A DNA stretch of 7,099 bases. It comes from an uncultured Desulfuromonadales bacterium (GTDB lineage: Bacteria; Desulfobacterota; Desulfuromonadia; Desulfuromonadales; Geopsychrobacteraceae). Below are positions 1-5,874 of the stretch, in pieces. The notes below the pieces were generated by a model. That model worked only from the letters and a program-made list of their open reading frames with translations. It was not told the origin of the DNA and ran no database searches. The stretch covers positions 1 through 7,099 of the forward strand of contig CAMYNC010000182.1 of assembly GCA_947259685.1 (NCBI GenBank), written 5' to 3'. Each line of letters opens with the position of its first letter. The stretch's first letter is position 1. A program made the position numbers and the translations under genes.

Positions 1-99
1 TCCTGTTTCTCGGCCCGGAAATCGTCCGCGTCTGGCGGGGCCAGACCAGCTTTACCATTCGCCATCCATGGGTGGTCGCCTTCGCCTTTGGGCTGCTGC
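1..99 (+). repeat. 99-bp exact direct repeat, copy 1 (copy 2 at 718-816)
   Basis: Bases 1-99 are identical to 718-816. The offset is 717 bp, exactly 239 codons, so both copies are read in the same frame (LFLGPEIVRVW onward to VVAFAFGLL). Copy 1 begins at the very first base, so the repeat may extend further left. The copies diverge at base 100 (T) versus 817 (C), inside a GGCTGCTGC run. Copy 1 then runs into the signal-peptide-like start of the HupE/UreJ_2 protein. Confidence 0.95.
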
Positions 100-1019
100 T
101 GATTTTGTGCTTTGGCCCCGTCGCCAATCTGTGTGCCCATGAGATTCGGCCTGCGGTGTTGAACATTGTTGAGCAGAAGCCCGGCTGGTTTGACGTCACC
201 TGGAAGGTACCTGTGCTTCCTGGCTACGAGGTTGATTTAACAATGGTCCTGCCGGAAAGCCTCGTTCCATACGGCCCTCCTGCTAACCATGATATCCCCG
301 GTGCCAAACTCCAATATTCTACGTACCAGGCCAAAGAGGGAGCTTTGAGCGGTGAAACCATCTTCATCGATGGCCTTTCGACTACACAGATCGATGTCAT
401 GGTGCGGATCAATTTTGCTGATGGCACGACCCAGTCAGCGATTCTACGGCCAATGAGTCCTTCCTTCACTGTACCTGCTCCGGGCACAAGGGCCGAGATC
501 GCCTGGGTTTACATGCGGCTGGGAGTCGAACACATTCTGCAGGGCGTTGATCATCTGCTCTTCGTCCTTGGCCTACTCCTGATCGTTAGCCGGCGATGGA
601 TGCTGCTAAAAACCATTACTGCTTTTACCATCGCCCACAGCATCACCCTGGCGATTGCCACCCTCGGTTACGCCAGTGCACCAGGACCACCGCTGAATGC
701 GGCGATCGCGCTGAGTATCCTGTTTCTCGGCCCGGAAATCGTCCGCGTCTGGCGGGGCCAGACCAGCTTTACCATTCGCCATCCATGGGTGGTCGCCTTC
801 GCCTTTGGGCTGCTGCCGCTACTGCTCTTTAATGTCGGTGTGGAAATAGGCCAACTGTTCTTTGTTGGAACGATCCTGCTGCTCGAACGATCTTTCCGGG
901 TTCTCGAAGTTCGCTGGCCCCGCTGGGCAGAAGTACTTCCGGCTTACACGGTTGGTGGACTTGGCGCTTTCTGGACCATTCAAAGGGTGGCAATCATGTT
1001 TGGAGGGTTTGTAAAATGA
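3..1019 (+). CDS. HupE/UreJ_2-like membrane protein, 5' end abnormal, internal deletion
   Basis: The frame is open from the left edge. The first possible start is GTG at 72 (315 aa), but no Shine-Dalgarno precedes it, so the true 5' end is unresolved. Counting from 72: residues 1-22 resemble a signal-peptide core ending before AHEIRPA; about 23-140 form a periplasmic domain with the family opening (AHEIRPA, then WKVP); about 143-310 are membrane helices starting with GVEHILQGVDH (151-161), then TAFTIAHSITLA and FNVGVEIGQL. This order matches the HupE/UreJ_2 family, whose role is uncertain (putative metal or gas-related membrane protein). Two oddities stand out. Residues 2-9 repeat 241-248 because bases 1-99 copy 718-816. 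After VAFAFGLL (241-248) the sequence jumps to PLLLFNVGVE, where relatives as I recall them carry about 20 extra residues beginning HGFGFA. The gene may therefore be damaged. It overlaps the next gene by 4 bp. Confidence 0.8.
   Translation: MFLGPEIVRVWRGQTSFTIRHPWVVAFAFGLLLILCFGPVANLCAHEIRPAVLNIVEQKPGWFDVTWKVPVLPGYEVDLTMVLPESLVPYGPPANHDIPGAKLQYSTYQAKEGALSGETIFIDGLSTTQIDVMVRINFADGTTQSAILRPMSPSFTVPAPGTRAEIAWVYMRLGVEHILQGVDHLLFVLGLLLIVSRRWMLLKTITAFTIAHSITLAIATLGYASAPGPPLNAAIALSILFLGPEIVRVWRGQTSFTIRHPWVVAFAFGLLPLLLFNVGVEIGQLFFVGTILLLERSFRVLEVRWPRWAEVLPAYTVGGLGAFWTIQRVAIMFGGFVK
718..816 (+). repeat. 99-bp exact direct repeat, copy 2, inside HupE/UreJ_2 gene
   Basis: This is the internal copy of the repeat at 1-99. 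It encodes the expected helix region of a HupE/UreJ_2 protein, so it is in the natural position and copy 1 is the displaced one. It ends at the point where a conserved family segment appears to be missing. Confidence 0.95.
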
Positions 1020-1624
1020 AAAACTTTTCTTCACGCATCAGCTTGCAAACTGTCTGTCTTATTCTCCTGAGTTTGATCTGTGCACAGTCTGCCTGGGCAC
1101 ATATTGAAGGTGGACAGGCGGCTGGGTTTCTGACCGGCCTGCAGCACCCCTGGTCGGGTCTCGATCATATCCTGGCGATGGTCGCTGTTGGCCTCTGGGG
1201 AGCGCAACTCGGTAGCCCGGCCCTGTGGATGTTACCGGTCGCCTTCCCGATAATGATGGCAGTGGGCGGCATGCTGGGTCTGATCGGGATTCCGGTTCCC
1301 GGTGTCGAGATCGGCATTGCCCTTTCAGCGATTGTGCTCGGAGCGATGGTTCTGGCCGAAGTGCGACCTAAACTGGTCATTGCTGTCGTGATGGTTGGTG
1401 TGTTTGCGATCTTCCACGGACATGCCCACGGCACCGAACTACCAGCCGGCCAAAGCGGCCTGCTGTACAGCATGGGATTTGTCATTGCCACCGGTTGTTT
1501 GCACGGAGTCGGCGTGGCCCTCGGCCTGGTTAACGCGCTTCCGATAGGTAAGTTTGTTATGCGGGGAGCCGGAAGCTTTATTGCGGTTATGGGCATGTTT
1601 TTTTTATGGAGTTCGTTGACATGA
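1016..1624 (+). CDS. hupE: HupE/UreJ family permease (probable nickel/cobalt transporter)
   Basis: 202 aa inner-membrane protein of the HupE/UreJ family. Characterised members import Ni2+ (or Co2+) for hydrogenase or urease; the substrate here is inferred. Residues 1-28 are a signal peptide with an AWA cleavage site, leaving a mature N-terminus HIEGG. The family signature HPWSGLDH (44-51), followed by ILAMVAVGLWGAQLG, contains the His/Asp cluster thought to bind metal. HGHAHG (134-139) and CLHGVG (161-166) supply further conserved His residues in membrane helices. About six helices after the signal peptide and the total length fit a full-length family member. The start ATG overlaps the previous stop (ATGA, 1016-1019) and has GGAGGG at 1002-1007. 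It is translationally coupled to the flanking HupE/UreJ-like genes. No hydrogenase or urease gene is in the window. Confidence 0.9.
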   Translation: MKNFSSRISLQTVCLILLSLICAQSAWAHIEGGQAAGFLTGLQHPWSGLDHILAMVAVGLWGAQLGSPALWMLPVAFPIMMAVGGMLGLIGIPVPGVEIGIALSAIVLGAMVLAEVRPKLVIAVVMVGVFAIFHGHAHGTELPAGQSGLLYSMGFVIATGCLHGVGVALGLVNALPIGKFVMRGAGSFIAVMGMFFLWSSLT

Positions 1625-2253
1625 GACGAGATTCTAAATCAAAAAACTGGAGTGGCCGCTTAATGGTTGTTTTGGCTCTGCTGTTTTTCCCTGTACCCGC
1701 TTTTGCGCACTTGGTGACCACCGGGTTGGGTCCGGTCTACGACGGCATCGGCCATTTGGTGATGACCCCGGAGGACCTGATACCAGCGCTGGCGGTAGCT
1801 CTTTTTGCCGGTCTGCGTGGAACGGAAACGGGCAGACGTGCCCTGTTTATTCTGCCTCTGGTCTGGTTTGTCGGAGGGGTAGGGGGCGTCATCATTAAAG
1901 GCGTGCCAAACTTCTCAGCATCAACGGTGAGCATGGTTTCCGCCATCACAATTTTGGTTCTTGGCCTGCTGATAGCGGTAGATCTGAAGCTTTCCAACCG
2001 CTGGTTTACGCTCGTTGTCATCCTTGTAGGGGCAATCCACGGCCTCATGAACGGTGTCGCGTTAAGAGAAAATTCCGGTGTGCTGGGGCTGATTGGCATC
2101 ATGGTCACCCTGTTTGTTCTGGTCGCGCTGATCGCCGCGCTGGTCGCATCACTGAAAAAGCCCTGGACCAAAATTGTGGTGCGTGTTTCTGGTAGCTGGG
2201 TGGCGGCTATCGGCATGCTGATGTTTGGTTGGCTGTTTCGAGGTCAGGTTTAA
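1621..2253 (+). CDS. Third HupE/UreJ-like integral membrane protein
   Basis: 210 aa from ATG 1621. This start forms another 4-bp ATGA overlap with the upstream stop and has GGAG at 1608-1611, about 9 nt away. The ATG at 1606 in the same frame lacks a ribosome-binding site and is less likely. Residues 11-29 are a signal peptide with cleavage at AFA before HLVTTGLGPVYDGIGH. The segment HLVMTPEDLIPALAVALFAGLRG (45-67) and IHGLMNG (139-145) are typical of short HupE/UreJ-like proteins, followed by hydrophobic helices to the C-terminus. The mature N-terminal His and the HG motif parallel the HupE-like neighbour, so a shared or paralogous transport role is plausible. Function is inferred from family and operon position only. 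Confidence 0.82.
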   Translation: MRRDSKSKNWSGRLMVVLALLFFPVPAFAHLVTTGLGPVYDGIGHLVMTPEDLIPALAVALFAGLRGTETGRRALFILPLVWFVGGVGGVIIKGVPNFSASTVSMVSAITILVLGLLIAVDLKLSNRWFTLVVILVGAIHGLMNGVALRENSGVLGLIGIMVTLFVLVALIAALVASLKKPWTKIVVRVSGSWVAAIGMLMFGWLFRGQV

Positions 2254-2281
2254 TCAACCCGTTTCGCCTTCGGTTTTCATG

Positions 2282-2312
2282 CTGTGGGGTGAGTTTGTTC
2301 ACAGATTTTTTT
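2282..2312 (+). terminator. Weak hairpin plus T-tract before first barrel gene (possible attenuator)
   Basis: CTGTG (2282-2286) can pair with CACAG (2300-2304), extendable by two G-U pairs. Seven T residues follow at 2306-2312 and run directly into the GAGGAGG ribosome-binding site of the next gene. The stem is short, so any termination is probably partial. It could reduce expression of the barrel genes relative to the HupE-like genes. Confidence 0.3.
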
Positions 2313-2325
2313 GAGGAGGTTTGTT

Positions 2326-3243
2326 ATGTCACGCTCTGTTTGTAAAGGCATTCTGCGTTATTCATTTGGTCGCCTAGGGGGGATCTTAATAATGGTCTTC
2401 TGTCTGGTTTCTCTGTCAGTTGCCGCTTGGGCTGCTGACCCTGCTCCTGCTCCTGGGGCAAAGGACCTGGCAAAGCAGTCACAAAACCCTGTGGCTAAAC
2501 TGATCAGCGTACCGTTTGAGAATAATGCAACCTTCAATAACGGCAAAGATGATCACTTCGTTAATATTCTCAACGTAAAACCGGTTATCCCGATGAGTCT
2601 CACCAAGGACTGGAACCTGATCAACCGCTTCATTATCCCGGCTATCTACACAGATGAACCGGTCGCCGATTCCTGGATCCCGGTGGGTGGTGGCGGTGCT
2701 CACACTTTTTTAAAAAAACAAGACGGAGATAATACCAGGTTCGGGCTGGGCGATATTACCTATCAGGGGTTCTTTTCCCCAGCTAAACCCGGAAAAATCA
2801 TCTGGGGTTTGGGTCCTCAACTCAATATCCCCACTGGCAATGACCCATTCACTTCGGACCAATGGTCAGCGGGCCCCGCTGCCGTTGTGCTGACCATGCC
2901 GGGATCCTGGGTCATCGGCGCGTTGGTTTCAAATGTCTGGTCGATCGGCAACGGCTATAACGATGCTCCGGATGTCAACGCGCTGGTCGCCCAGTATTTT
3001 ATCAACTACAACATGAAGGGTGGCTGGTATCTGTCATCAGCCCCGGTGATTTCAGCGAACTGGGAGGCTGACGATAGTGACGATCGCTGGGTGGTGCCGG
3101 TTGGTGGCGGTGTTGGTCGAGTGTTTAAGCTCGGCGAGCAGCATGTGAACATGAAACTGGCTGCCTACAACAGTGTCATCAAGCCCGATGATGCGTCGGA
3201 CTGGAACGTGCAGTTTACCTGCACCTTCATGTTCCCGAAATGA
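2326..3243 (+). CDS. Outer-membrane beta-barrel protein, 'neuromedin U'/transporter-like family
   Basis: 305 aa. ATG 2326 is chosen because a strong GAGGAGG (2313-2319) lies 6 nt upstream; an in-frame TTG at 2311 would place that site inside the gene. Residues 1-36 are a long signal peptide ending AWA before ADPAPAPG. The mature start carries the QSQNPVAKLISVPFENN block (51-67), which I recognise from bacterial proteins automatically named 'neuromedin U' or putative transporter. The rest is rich in alternating aromatic/polar strands and Gly-Asn turns (LNIPTGNDPF, ISANWEADDSDDRW, VPVGGGVGRVF), as in outer-membrane barrels related to the phenol MetA-degradation type. It probably forms a channel or uptake barrel; the ligand is unknown. 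It follows the HupE-like genes by 72 bp on the same strand, which suggests a functional link. Confidence 0.8.
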   Translation: MSRSVCKGILRYSFGRLGGILIMVFCLVSLSVAAWAADPAPAPGAKDLAKQSQNPVAKLISVPFENNATFNNGKDDHFVNILNVKPVIPMSLTKDWNLINRFIIPAIYTDEPVADSWIPVGGGGAHTFLKKQDGDNTRFGLGDITYQGFFSPAKPGKIIWGLGPQLNIPTGNDPFTSDQWSAGPAAVVLTMPGSWVIGALVSNVWSIGNGYNDAPDVNALVAQYFINYNMKGGWYLSSAPVISANWEADDSDDRWVVPVGGGVGRVFKLGEQHVNMKLAAYNSVIKPDDASDWNVQFTCTFMFPK

Positions 3244-3351
3244 TTCAGGGATGACTGGCCGTGATGATGGTGTGAGGTGGGGGAAGCTAGATTGATGGCT
3301 CTTGACGGGTTCAAGGTTTGTTGAAAAATACCTGGTTTTAGGAGAGGAAAA

Positions 3352-4158
3352 ATGAAGTTTATCGAATGCAAAACCTTGAAATGCTGCGTATGTGCCATTT
3401 TCGTATTGGCAGCATTTCTTTTGACCTCGCCGCGGGTATCCGTGGCAAAAGATTTGCCTGAAAACTGGGAGTTTCAGGCCGCGTTAAATCTGTGGGCACC
3501 TGCCATCAAGGGTGAATCAGCGACTGGCGCGGATATTGACATCACCTTAAGTGATGTTGTCGACAATCTCGATTTTACCCTTATGTCCACTGTCGATGCC
3601 AAAAAAGGCAAGTGGATGTTCATGGTCGACGTGCTTTACATGGACTTAGAAGACTCTTCAAATACCAACGTGATAAACACGATTCCTTTACAGCTAGATG
3701 TCGATAATATCGAACTGAAAGCCTGGGTTGTGACTCCCATGGTGGCTTACAAGGTAGTGAATTCGAACCGGCTAAGTCTTTACCTGCTGGCAGGTGCACG
3801 CTATTTCTGGTTGGAAGGCAATTTGAAATATACAAAACGAGAAGGCATTTTAACCCCTGTAACAACCAATTTTTCAGATACAAGTTCAGGGCATGTGTGG
3901 GACGGGATTGTCGGCACCCGGGGGGCCGTCACTCTCGATGATAAATGGTATCTGCCCTTTCATTTCGATGTCGGAACCGGTGATACAGACTTGACCTGGC
4001 AAGCCTATGCCGGGGTCGGCTATAAATTCAGCAACATTGACATAACTGCAGGGTATCGCCATTTGGACTGGGATTTTGACGACGACGGCACATTCGGTGC
4101 CGCATTAAATGACCTCTATATCACCGGTCCCATGGTTGGTATCAAGTACAGGTTTTAA
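3352..4158 (+). CDS. Outer-membrane beta-barrel protein of unknown function
   Basis: 268 aa. ATG 3352 is preceded by AGGAGAGG (3340-3347). Residues 1-32 form a signal peptide ending SVA before KDLPENW. The mature protein opens with FQAALNLWAPAIKGE (41-55), then an acidic DITLSDVVDNLDF stretch. This opening is common to uncharacterised outer-membrane barrels in which LWAP is followed by a predicted strand-turn-strand series. Alternating hydrophobic/polar strands continue to the end, and the C-terminus VGIKYRF finishes with aromatic Phe, the outer-membrane insertion signature. It lies 108 bp after the other barrel gene on the same strand and before a strong terminator, so it is probably the last gene of the transcription unit. 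It may have its own promoter in the gap, but I see none with good consensus. Function is not recognisable. Confidence 0.78.
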   Translation: MKFIECKTLKCCVCAIFVLAAFLLTSPRVSVAKDLPENWEFQAALNLWAPAIKGESATGADIDITLSDVVDNLDFTLMSTVDAKKGKWMFMVDVLYMDLEDSSNTNVINTIPLQLDVDNIELKAWVVTPMVAYKVVNSNRLSLYLLAGARYFWLEGNLKYTKREGILTPVTTNFSDTSSGHVWDGIVGTRGAVTLDDKWYLPFHFDVGTGDTDLTWQAYAGVGYKFSNIDITAGYRHLDWDFDDDGTFGAALNDLYITGPMVGIKYRF

Positions 4159-4178
4159 AACTAGGTCAGATTATTTGT

Positions 4179-4226
4179 TCAGAAGTCACAACCAAATAAA
4201 AGAGTATTGGGGGAAAACACTTCTGA
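4179..4226. repeat. 8-bp inverted repeat after last barrel gene
   Basis: TCAGAAGT (4179-4186) and ACTTCTGA (4219-4226) are perfect inverted copies separated by 32 nt, just downstream of the barrel gene stop and before the terminator. The loop is long, so this may be chance or a small 3'-UTR structure. Confidence 0.3.
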
Positions 4227-4255
4227 CCCATTTGAAAAACAGTCACGAGTGAGTA

Positions 4256-4297
4256 GATGGGATTGGAGTTTCCGGGGCTCCAATCTCATCTTTTTTT
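4256..4297 (+). terminator. Strong Rho-independent terminator closing the HupE/barrel cluster
   Basis: The arms 4256-4268 (GATGGGATTGGAG) and 4278-4290 (CTCCAATCTCATC) pair over 13 positions with a single G-U. The loop is 9 nt (TTTCCGGGG) and is followed at once by seven T residues (4291-4297). This is a textbook intrinsic terminator, 97 bp after the last barrel gene stop. Confidence 0.92.
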
Positions 4298-4600
4298 GGT
4301 TTCATTCTGCCCTAGATCGATCTTTGCTTTCCGCTGCGTTTGCTATACGAGATCCGTGTGTGGATTCTTTAAATGTCGTCTCTGCCTATTGTGAACCTGT
4401 AAAATTTTTGTGTAAATTGCTCGAAATAACCAACAAAAAAAGCATTTCAAAGTAGTGACGAAATGGAGCCCCGGTCATTGCTGGGGCTTCTTCATTTTCT
4501 GTGTCTCGTAGTAAGTTTTGACCGGCCGAATCCGACAAGTTTCGACTTATCGAACGTAGATCGAAGATCCTTCCCCTCCAATCTGCCGACCAGCCGAAAA
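4298..4600. other. Gene-free spacer
   Basis: No convincing gene is seen on either strand; the open frames here have no ribosome-binding site, low-complexity composition and no recognisable motif. The stretch holds one GC-rich hairpin (4465-4490), described separately. An AT-rich patch near 4390-4440 could hold a promoter but matches consensus poorly. Confidence 0.5.
4465..4496 (+). terminator. Possible intrinsic terminator hairpin
   Basis: 4465-4474 pairs with 4481-4490 over 10 positions (two G-U) around a TCATTG loop, with an AGCCCC/GGGGCT core. It is followed by a T-rich TTCATTTTCT. No gene clearly ends here, so it may be a relic of a lost neighbour or a back-up terminator. Confidence 0.45.
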
Positions 4601-4683
4601 CGTCTTAGAAGTTGCTCCGCATTGGATCATGGGGTCGGAACCGGCCATCGATGCCATGTCTTGAATGTCGCCACTTCCAGTAA
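4601..4683. repeat. Diverged repeat, first half, copy A (partner 6862-6944)
   Basis: 83 bp align without gaps to 6862-6944 with 61 identities by hand count. On the minus strand both copies read TGSGDIQDM then GATS in the same frame, and many differences are synonymous or conservative (GAC/GAT twice, GCC/GCA, ATC/ATA, TCT/TCC, Met/Leu, Met/Ile). This suggests a former coding sequence. Weaker similarity continues about 20 bp to the left. The right end (CTTCCAGTAA) is where the toxin-antitoxin block begins. Confidence 0.8.
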
Positions 4684-4684
4684 A
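4675..4684 (+). repeat. Left boundary repeat of TA insert (TTCCAGTAAA)
   Basis: TTCCAGTAAA here matches TTCCAGCAAA at 5388-5397 in 9 of 10 bases and in the same orientation. The two copies bracket the toxin-antitoxin block at the point where the other copy of the surrounding repeat is uninterrupted. They could be a worn target-site duplication or recombination site. Confidence 0.4.
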
Positions 4685-4704
4685 GGCCCCGCTACTTGAT
4701 ACAG

Positions 4705-5004
4705 CTAAGGGAGTTTCATCAATCGCTCACTGCGCCAAATTCTTACAATAGCAATTTGCTGAGCACCGCGACGATAGACAATCCTAAATGGTGGGTGTAT
4801 CAATTCCCTCAGTAGCGTCTGATTGAACTCAGGAACAACCCGCCATCGGTCTGGATGAGTAGGCAAATCCTCTATCAAGGCGATAATTTCCTGTAAAAAT
4901 CGCTCACCAACATCCGGCACCTGCTGTTCTCTATAATATTCACGAATCTCTTCCAAATCCAGAATAGCCGATTCGGCAAATATCACTGATAGTGATGTCG
5001 TCAT
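4705..5004 (-). CDS. RelE/ParE family toxin of a type II TA system
   Basis: 99 aa, the usual length for this family. The features in order are VIFAESAILDLEEIREYYREQ (8-28, the N-terminal helical hairpin with typical A-xx-DL-EI spacing), a second helix GERFLQEIIALIEDLPTHP, LLRELIHPPFRIVYRR (64-79), and the C-terminal strand IAIVRIWRSERLMKLP. The FRIVYRR and RIWRSER stretches occupy the positions of the conserved basic residues in RelE/ParE folds. Family members act as mRNA endonucleases (RelE) or gyrase poisons (ParE); which applies cannot be told from the sequence. The gene starts 4 bp after the antitoxin stop with no strong ribosome-binding site of its own, so it is probably translationally coupled. 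No terminator is evident downstream. Confidence 0.92.
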   Translation of the reverse strand: MTTSLSVIFAESAILDLEEIREYYREQQVPDVGERFLQEIIALIEDLPTHPDRWRVVPEFNQTLLRELIHPPFRIVYRRGAQQIAIVRIWRSERLMKLP

Positions 5005-5008
5005 TTAA

Positions 5009-5278
5009 TTACTTCAGTCCCAAGCGTTTTTTGACATCAGACAGGTTTGATTGCCGACTGCTGTCAAGATCTCCCAAGCCTTCAACCACAGCACGCATAA
5101 ATGCTTTTTCTTCCTCGGCCTGTTCGTAATCCTCAAGGGACTGCATAACAGCAACGCCACGTCCTCGACTGGTCAGAAGAACTGGGCGGTGGGACTCACT
5201 GGTGTGTCGCACTACTTTGCCTGGATTTACTTTGAAGTCTGTCAGTGGAACGACATCTTCGGAAAATTTTACGTTCAT
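5009..5278 (-). CDS. Phd/YefM family antitoxin
   Basis: 89 aa from ATG (5278-5276), chosen because AGGAGG (complement of 5287-5292) lies 8 nt upstream. An in-frame GTG at 5284 would be only 2 nt from it. Residues 1-52 show the Phd/YefM DNA-binding fold: VVPLTDFKVNPGKVVRH, then RPVLLTSRGRGVAVMQSLEDYEQ, the strand-turn-strand and helix that form the dimeric repressor. Residues 53-89 are a charged, probably flexible tail that would wrap and neutralise the toxin. It is the first gene of a two-gene operon with the RelE/ParE toxin, in the usual antitoxin-first order. It is probably autorepressed through the GGTGCT repeats in its promoter. Confidence 0.93.
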   Translation of the reverse strand: MNVKFSEDVVPLTDFKVNPGKVVRHTSESHRPVLLTSRGRGVAVMQSLEDYEQAEEEKAFMRAVVEGLGDLDSSRQSNLSDVKKRLGLK

Positions 5279-5301
5279 AGCCACAACCTCCTATTACACA
5301 T

Positions 5302-5330
5302 GGAATAGCACCAGAAAGAGCACCTGTCAA
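5302..5330 (-). promoter_or_regulatory. Sigma-70-type promoter of the TA operon
   Basis: On the minus strand a perfect -35 TTGACA (complement of 5325-5330) is followed by a 17-nt spacer and a -10 of TATTCC (complement of 5302-5307). The ribosome-binding site follows 9 nt after the -10, so the leader would be very short. The -35 and spacing are ideal; the -10 is moderate. Confidence 0.7.
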
Positions 5331-5337
5331 GAGCACC
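5307..5337 (-). promoter_or_regulatory. Three GGTGCT direct repeats, likely antitoxin operator
   Basis: Minus-strand GGTGCT occurs three times (complements of 5307-5312, 5319-5324 and 5332-5337), with start-to-start spacing of 12 and 13 bp. Two of the three continue as GGTGCTCTT. They lie within and just upstream of the promoter, with the -35 between two of them. Spacing near one helical turn suits side-by-side binding of the Phd-type antitoxin and autorepression. Confidence 0.6.
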
Positions 5338-5387
5338 AGATAAAAGGACCATTCATCTCTCTTATGGAAATAGAAGCCCAGTAATCT

Positions 5388-5397
5388 TTCCAGCAAA
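5388..5397 (+). repeat. Right boundary repeat of TA insert (TTCCAGCAAA)
   Basis: This is the partner of TTCCAGTAAA at 4675-4684, one mismatch in 10. From here the sequence resumes similarity to the uninterrupted repeat copy at the right end of the window. Confidence 0.4.
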
Positions 5398-5405
5398 TTT
5401 TGTCT

Positions 5406-5478
5406 GATTAATGTCCCAAAGCAGGAAAGGCCCATGATCTCGTAATCATGGGCCTTTCGCGTGTTTATAGAGGTGACT
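5406..5478. repeat. Diverged repeat, second half, copy A (partner 6955-7027)
   Basis: 73 bp align without gaps to 6955-7027 with 57 identities by hand count. The minus strand of both reads N-x-RKAH-x-Y-x-I-x-G-x-SC-x-G, with mostly conservative replacements. The centre is a hairpin (5426-5457). In copy B this half lies 10 bp from the first half; here 722 bp carrying the TA operon separate them. Confidence 0.8.
5426..5457. repeat. Perfect 13-bp stem hairpin in repeat copy A
   Basis: AAAGGCCCATGAT (5426-5438) and ATCATGGGCCTTT (5445-5457) pair perfectly around CTCGTA. A-rich and T-rich edges would allow it to work weakly as a terminator in either direction, including for leftward or rightward transcription near the TA operon. 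A homologous hairpin lies at 6975-7006. Confidence 0.85.
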
Positions 5479-5610
5479 AATTGGACGCTCCGCCAGCCAT
5501 ACGTCAAATCCCTATGGAAATCAGCCCTCCCCAGTGTCAGGATTGTTGCTAAATGGACCGGCGGAACCTGACAGCCAGACTACACACCTGTCTGAATTGC
5601 AAAGATTTGA

Positions 5611-5874
5611 GACGTATCGACCCTGACCATTGCCGCCGGCATCGGTGGACAGCTCGGAACCGCCTACGAAGTCTGCAACTATCCCGGATTTCAACTTGTC
5701 ACTATATCAATTTATGATGAACAGGCCAATCAAGCATTAAAGGCCAAGCTTGGTTTAGACTTTGAACTATATTCGGATGAAACCCGCAGACTCCACACCG
5801 ACTACCAGGTGCCGGTAGGCAATGGCCACGGAAAAGATCGTTATCTCCAACCTGCAGTCTTTTTTTTCAAGGCA
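5611..5874 (+). pseudogene. Peroxiredoxin-like fragment (middle/C-terminal part)
   Basis: The frame is open from 5611 (after a TGA at 5608-5610) to a TGA at 6085-6087, with no ATG and no ribosome-binding site in the peroxiredoxin-like part. From about 5660 it reads GFQLVTISIYDEQANQALK, LGLDFELYSDETRRLHTDYQVP and LQPAVFFF. This matches the order in AhpC/TSA-like peroxiredoxins: strand after the active-site helix, 'GL-F-L-SD' strand, 'YGV'-like turn, then 'PA-F-I'. The catalytic Cys region is absent. Similarity stops at a run of eight T (5860-5867) next to a large palindrome. It is probably a gene remnant; family assignment is by eye. Confidence 0.5.

Noticed and set aside
4207..4455. 82-residue open frame on +
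   Set aside because: It runs straight through the strong terminator at 4256-4297, lacks a ribosome-binding site and has no recognisable motif.
5279..5284. GTG 5284 as antitoxin start
   Set aside because: It would lie 2 nt from AGGAGG; ATG at 5278 has the right 8-nt spacing.
5196..5507. 103-residue minus-strand frame over the repeat half and TA promoter
   Set aside because: It overlaps the antitoxin gene and its promoter in another frame; only the repeat-derived part (RKAHDYEIMG) is conserved, and that is reported as a repeat.
5535..5573. TGTCAGG ... CCTGACA inverted repeat as transposon ends
   Set aside because: The arms are 7 bp enclosing only 25 bp of unremarkable sequence; no transposase or target duplication.
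5553..5717. Short Cys-rich + frame (HTCLNC, DPDHC) as a zinc-finger protein
   Set aside because: 54 codons, no ribosome-binding site, and it overlaps the peroxiredoxin-like frame; the Cys spacing matches no zinc ribbon I can name.
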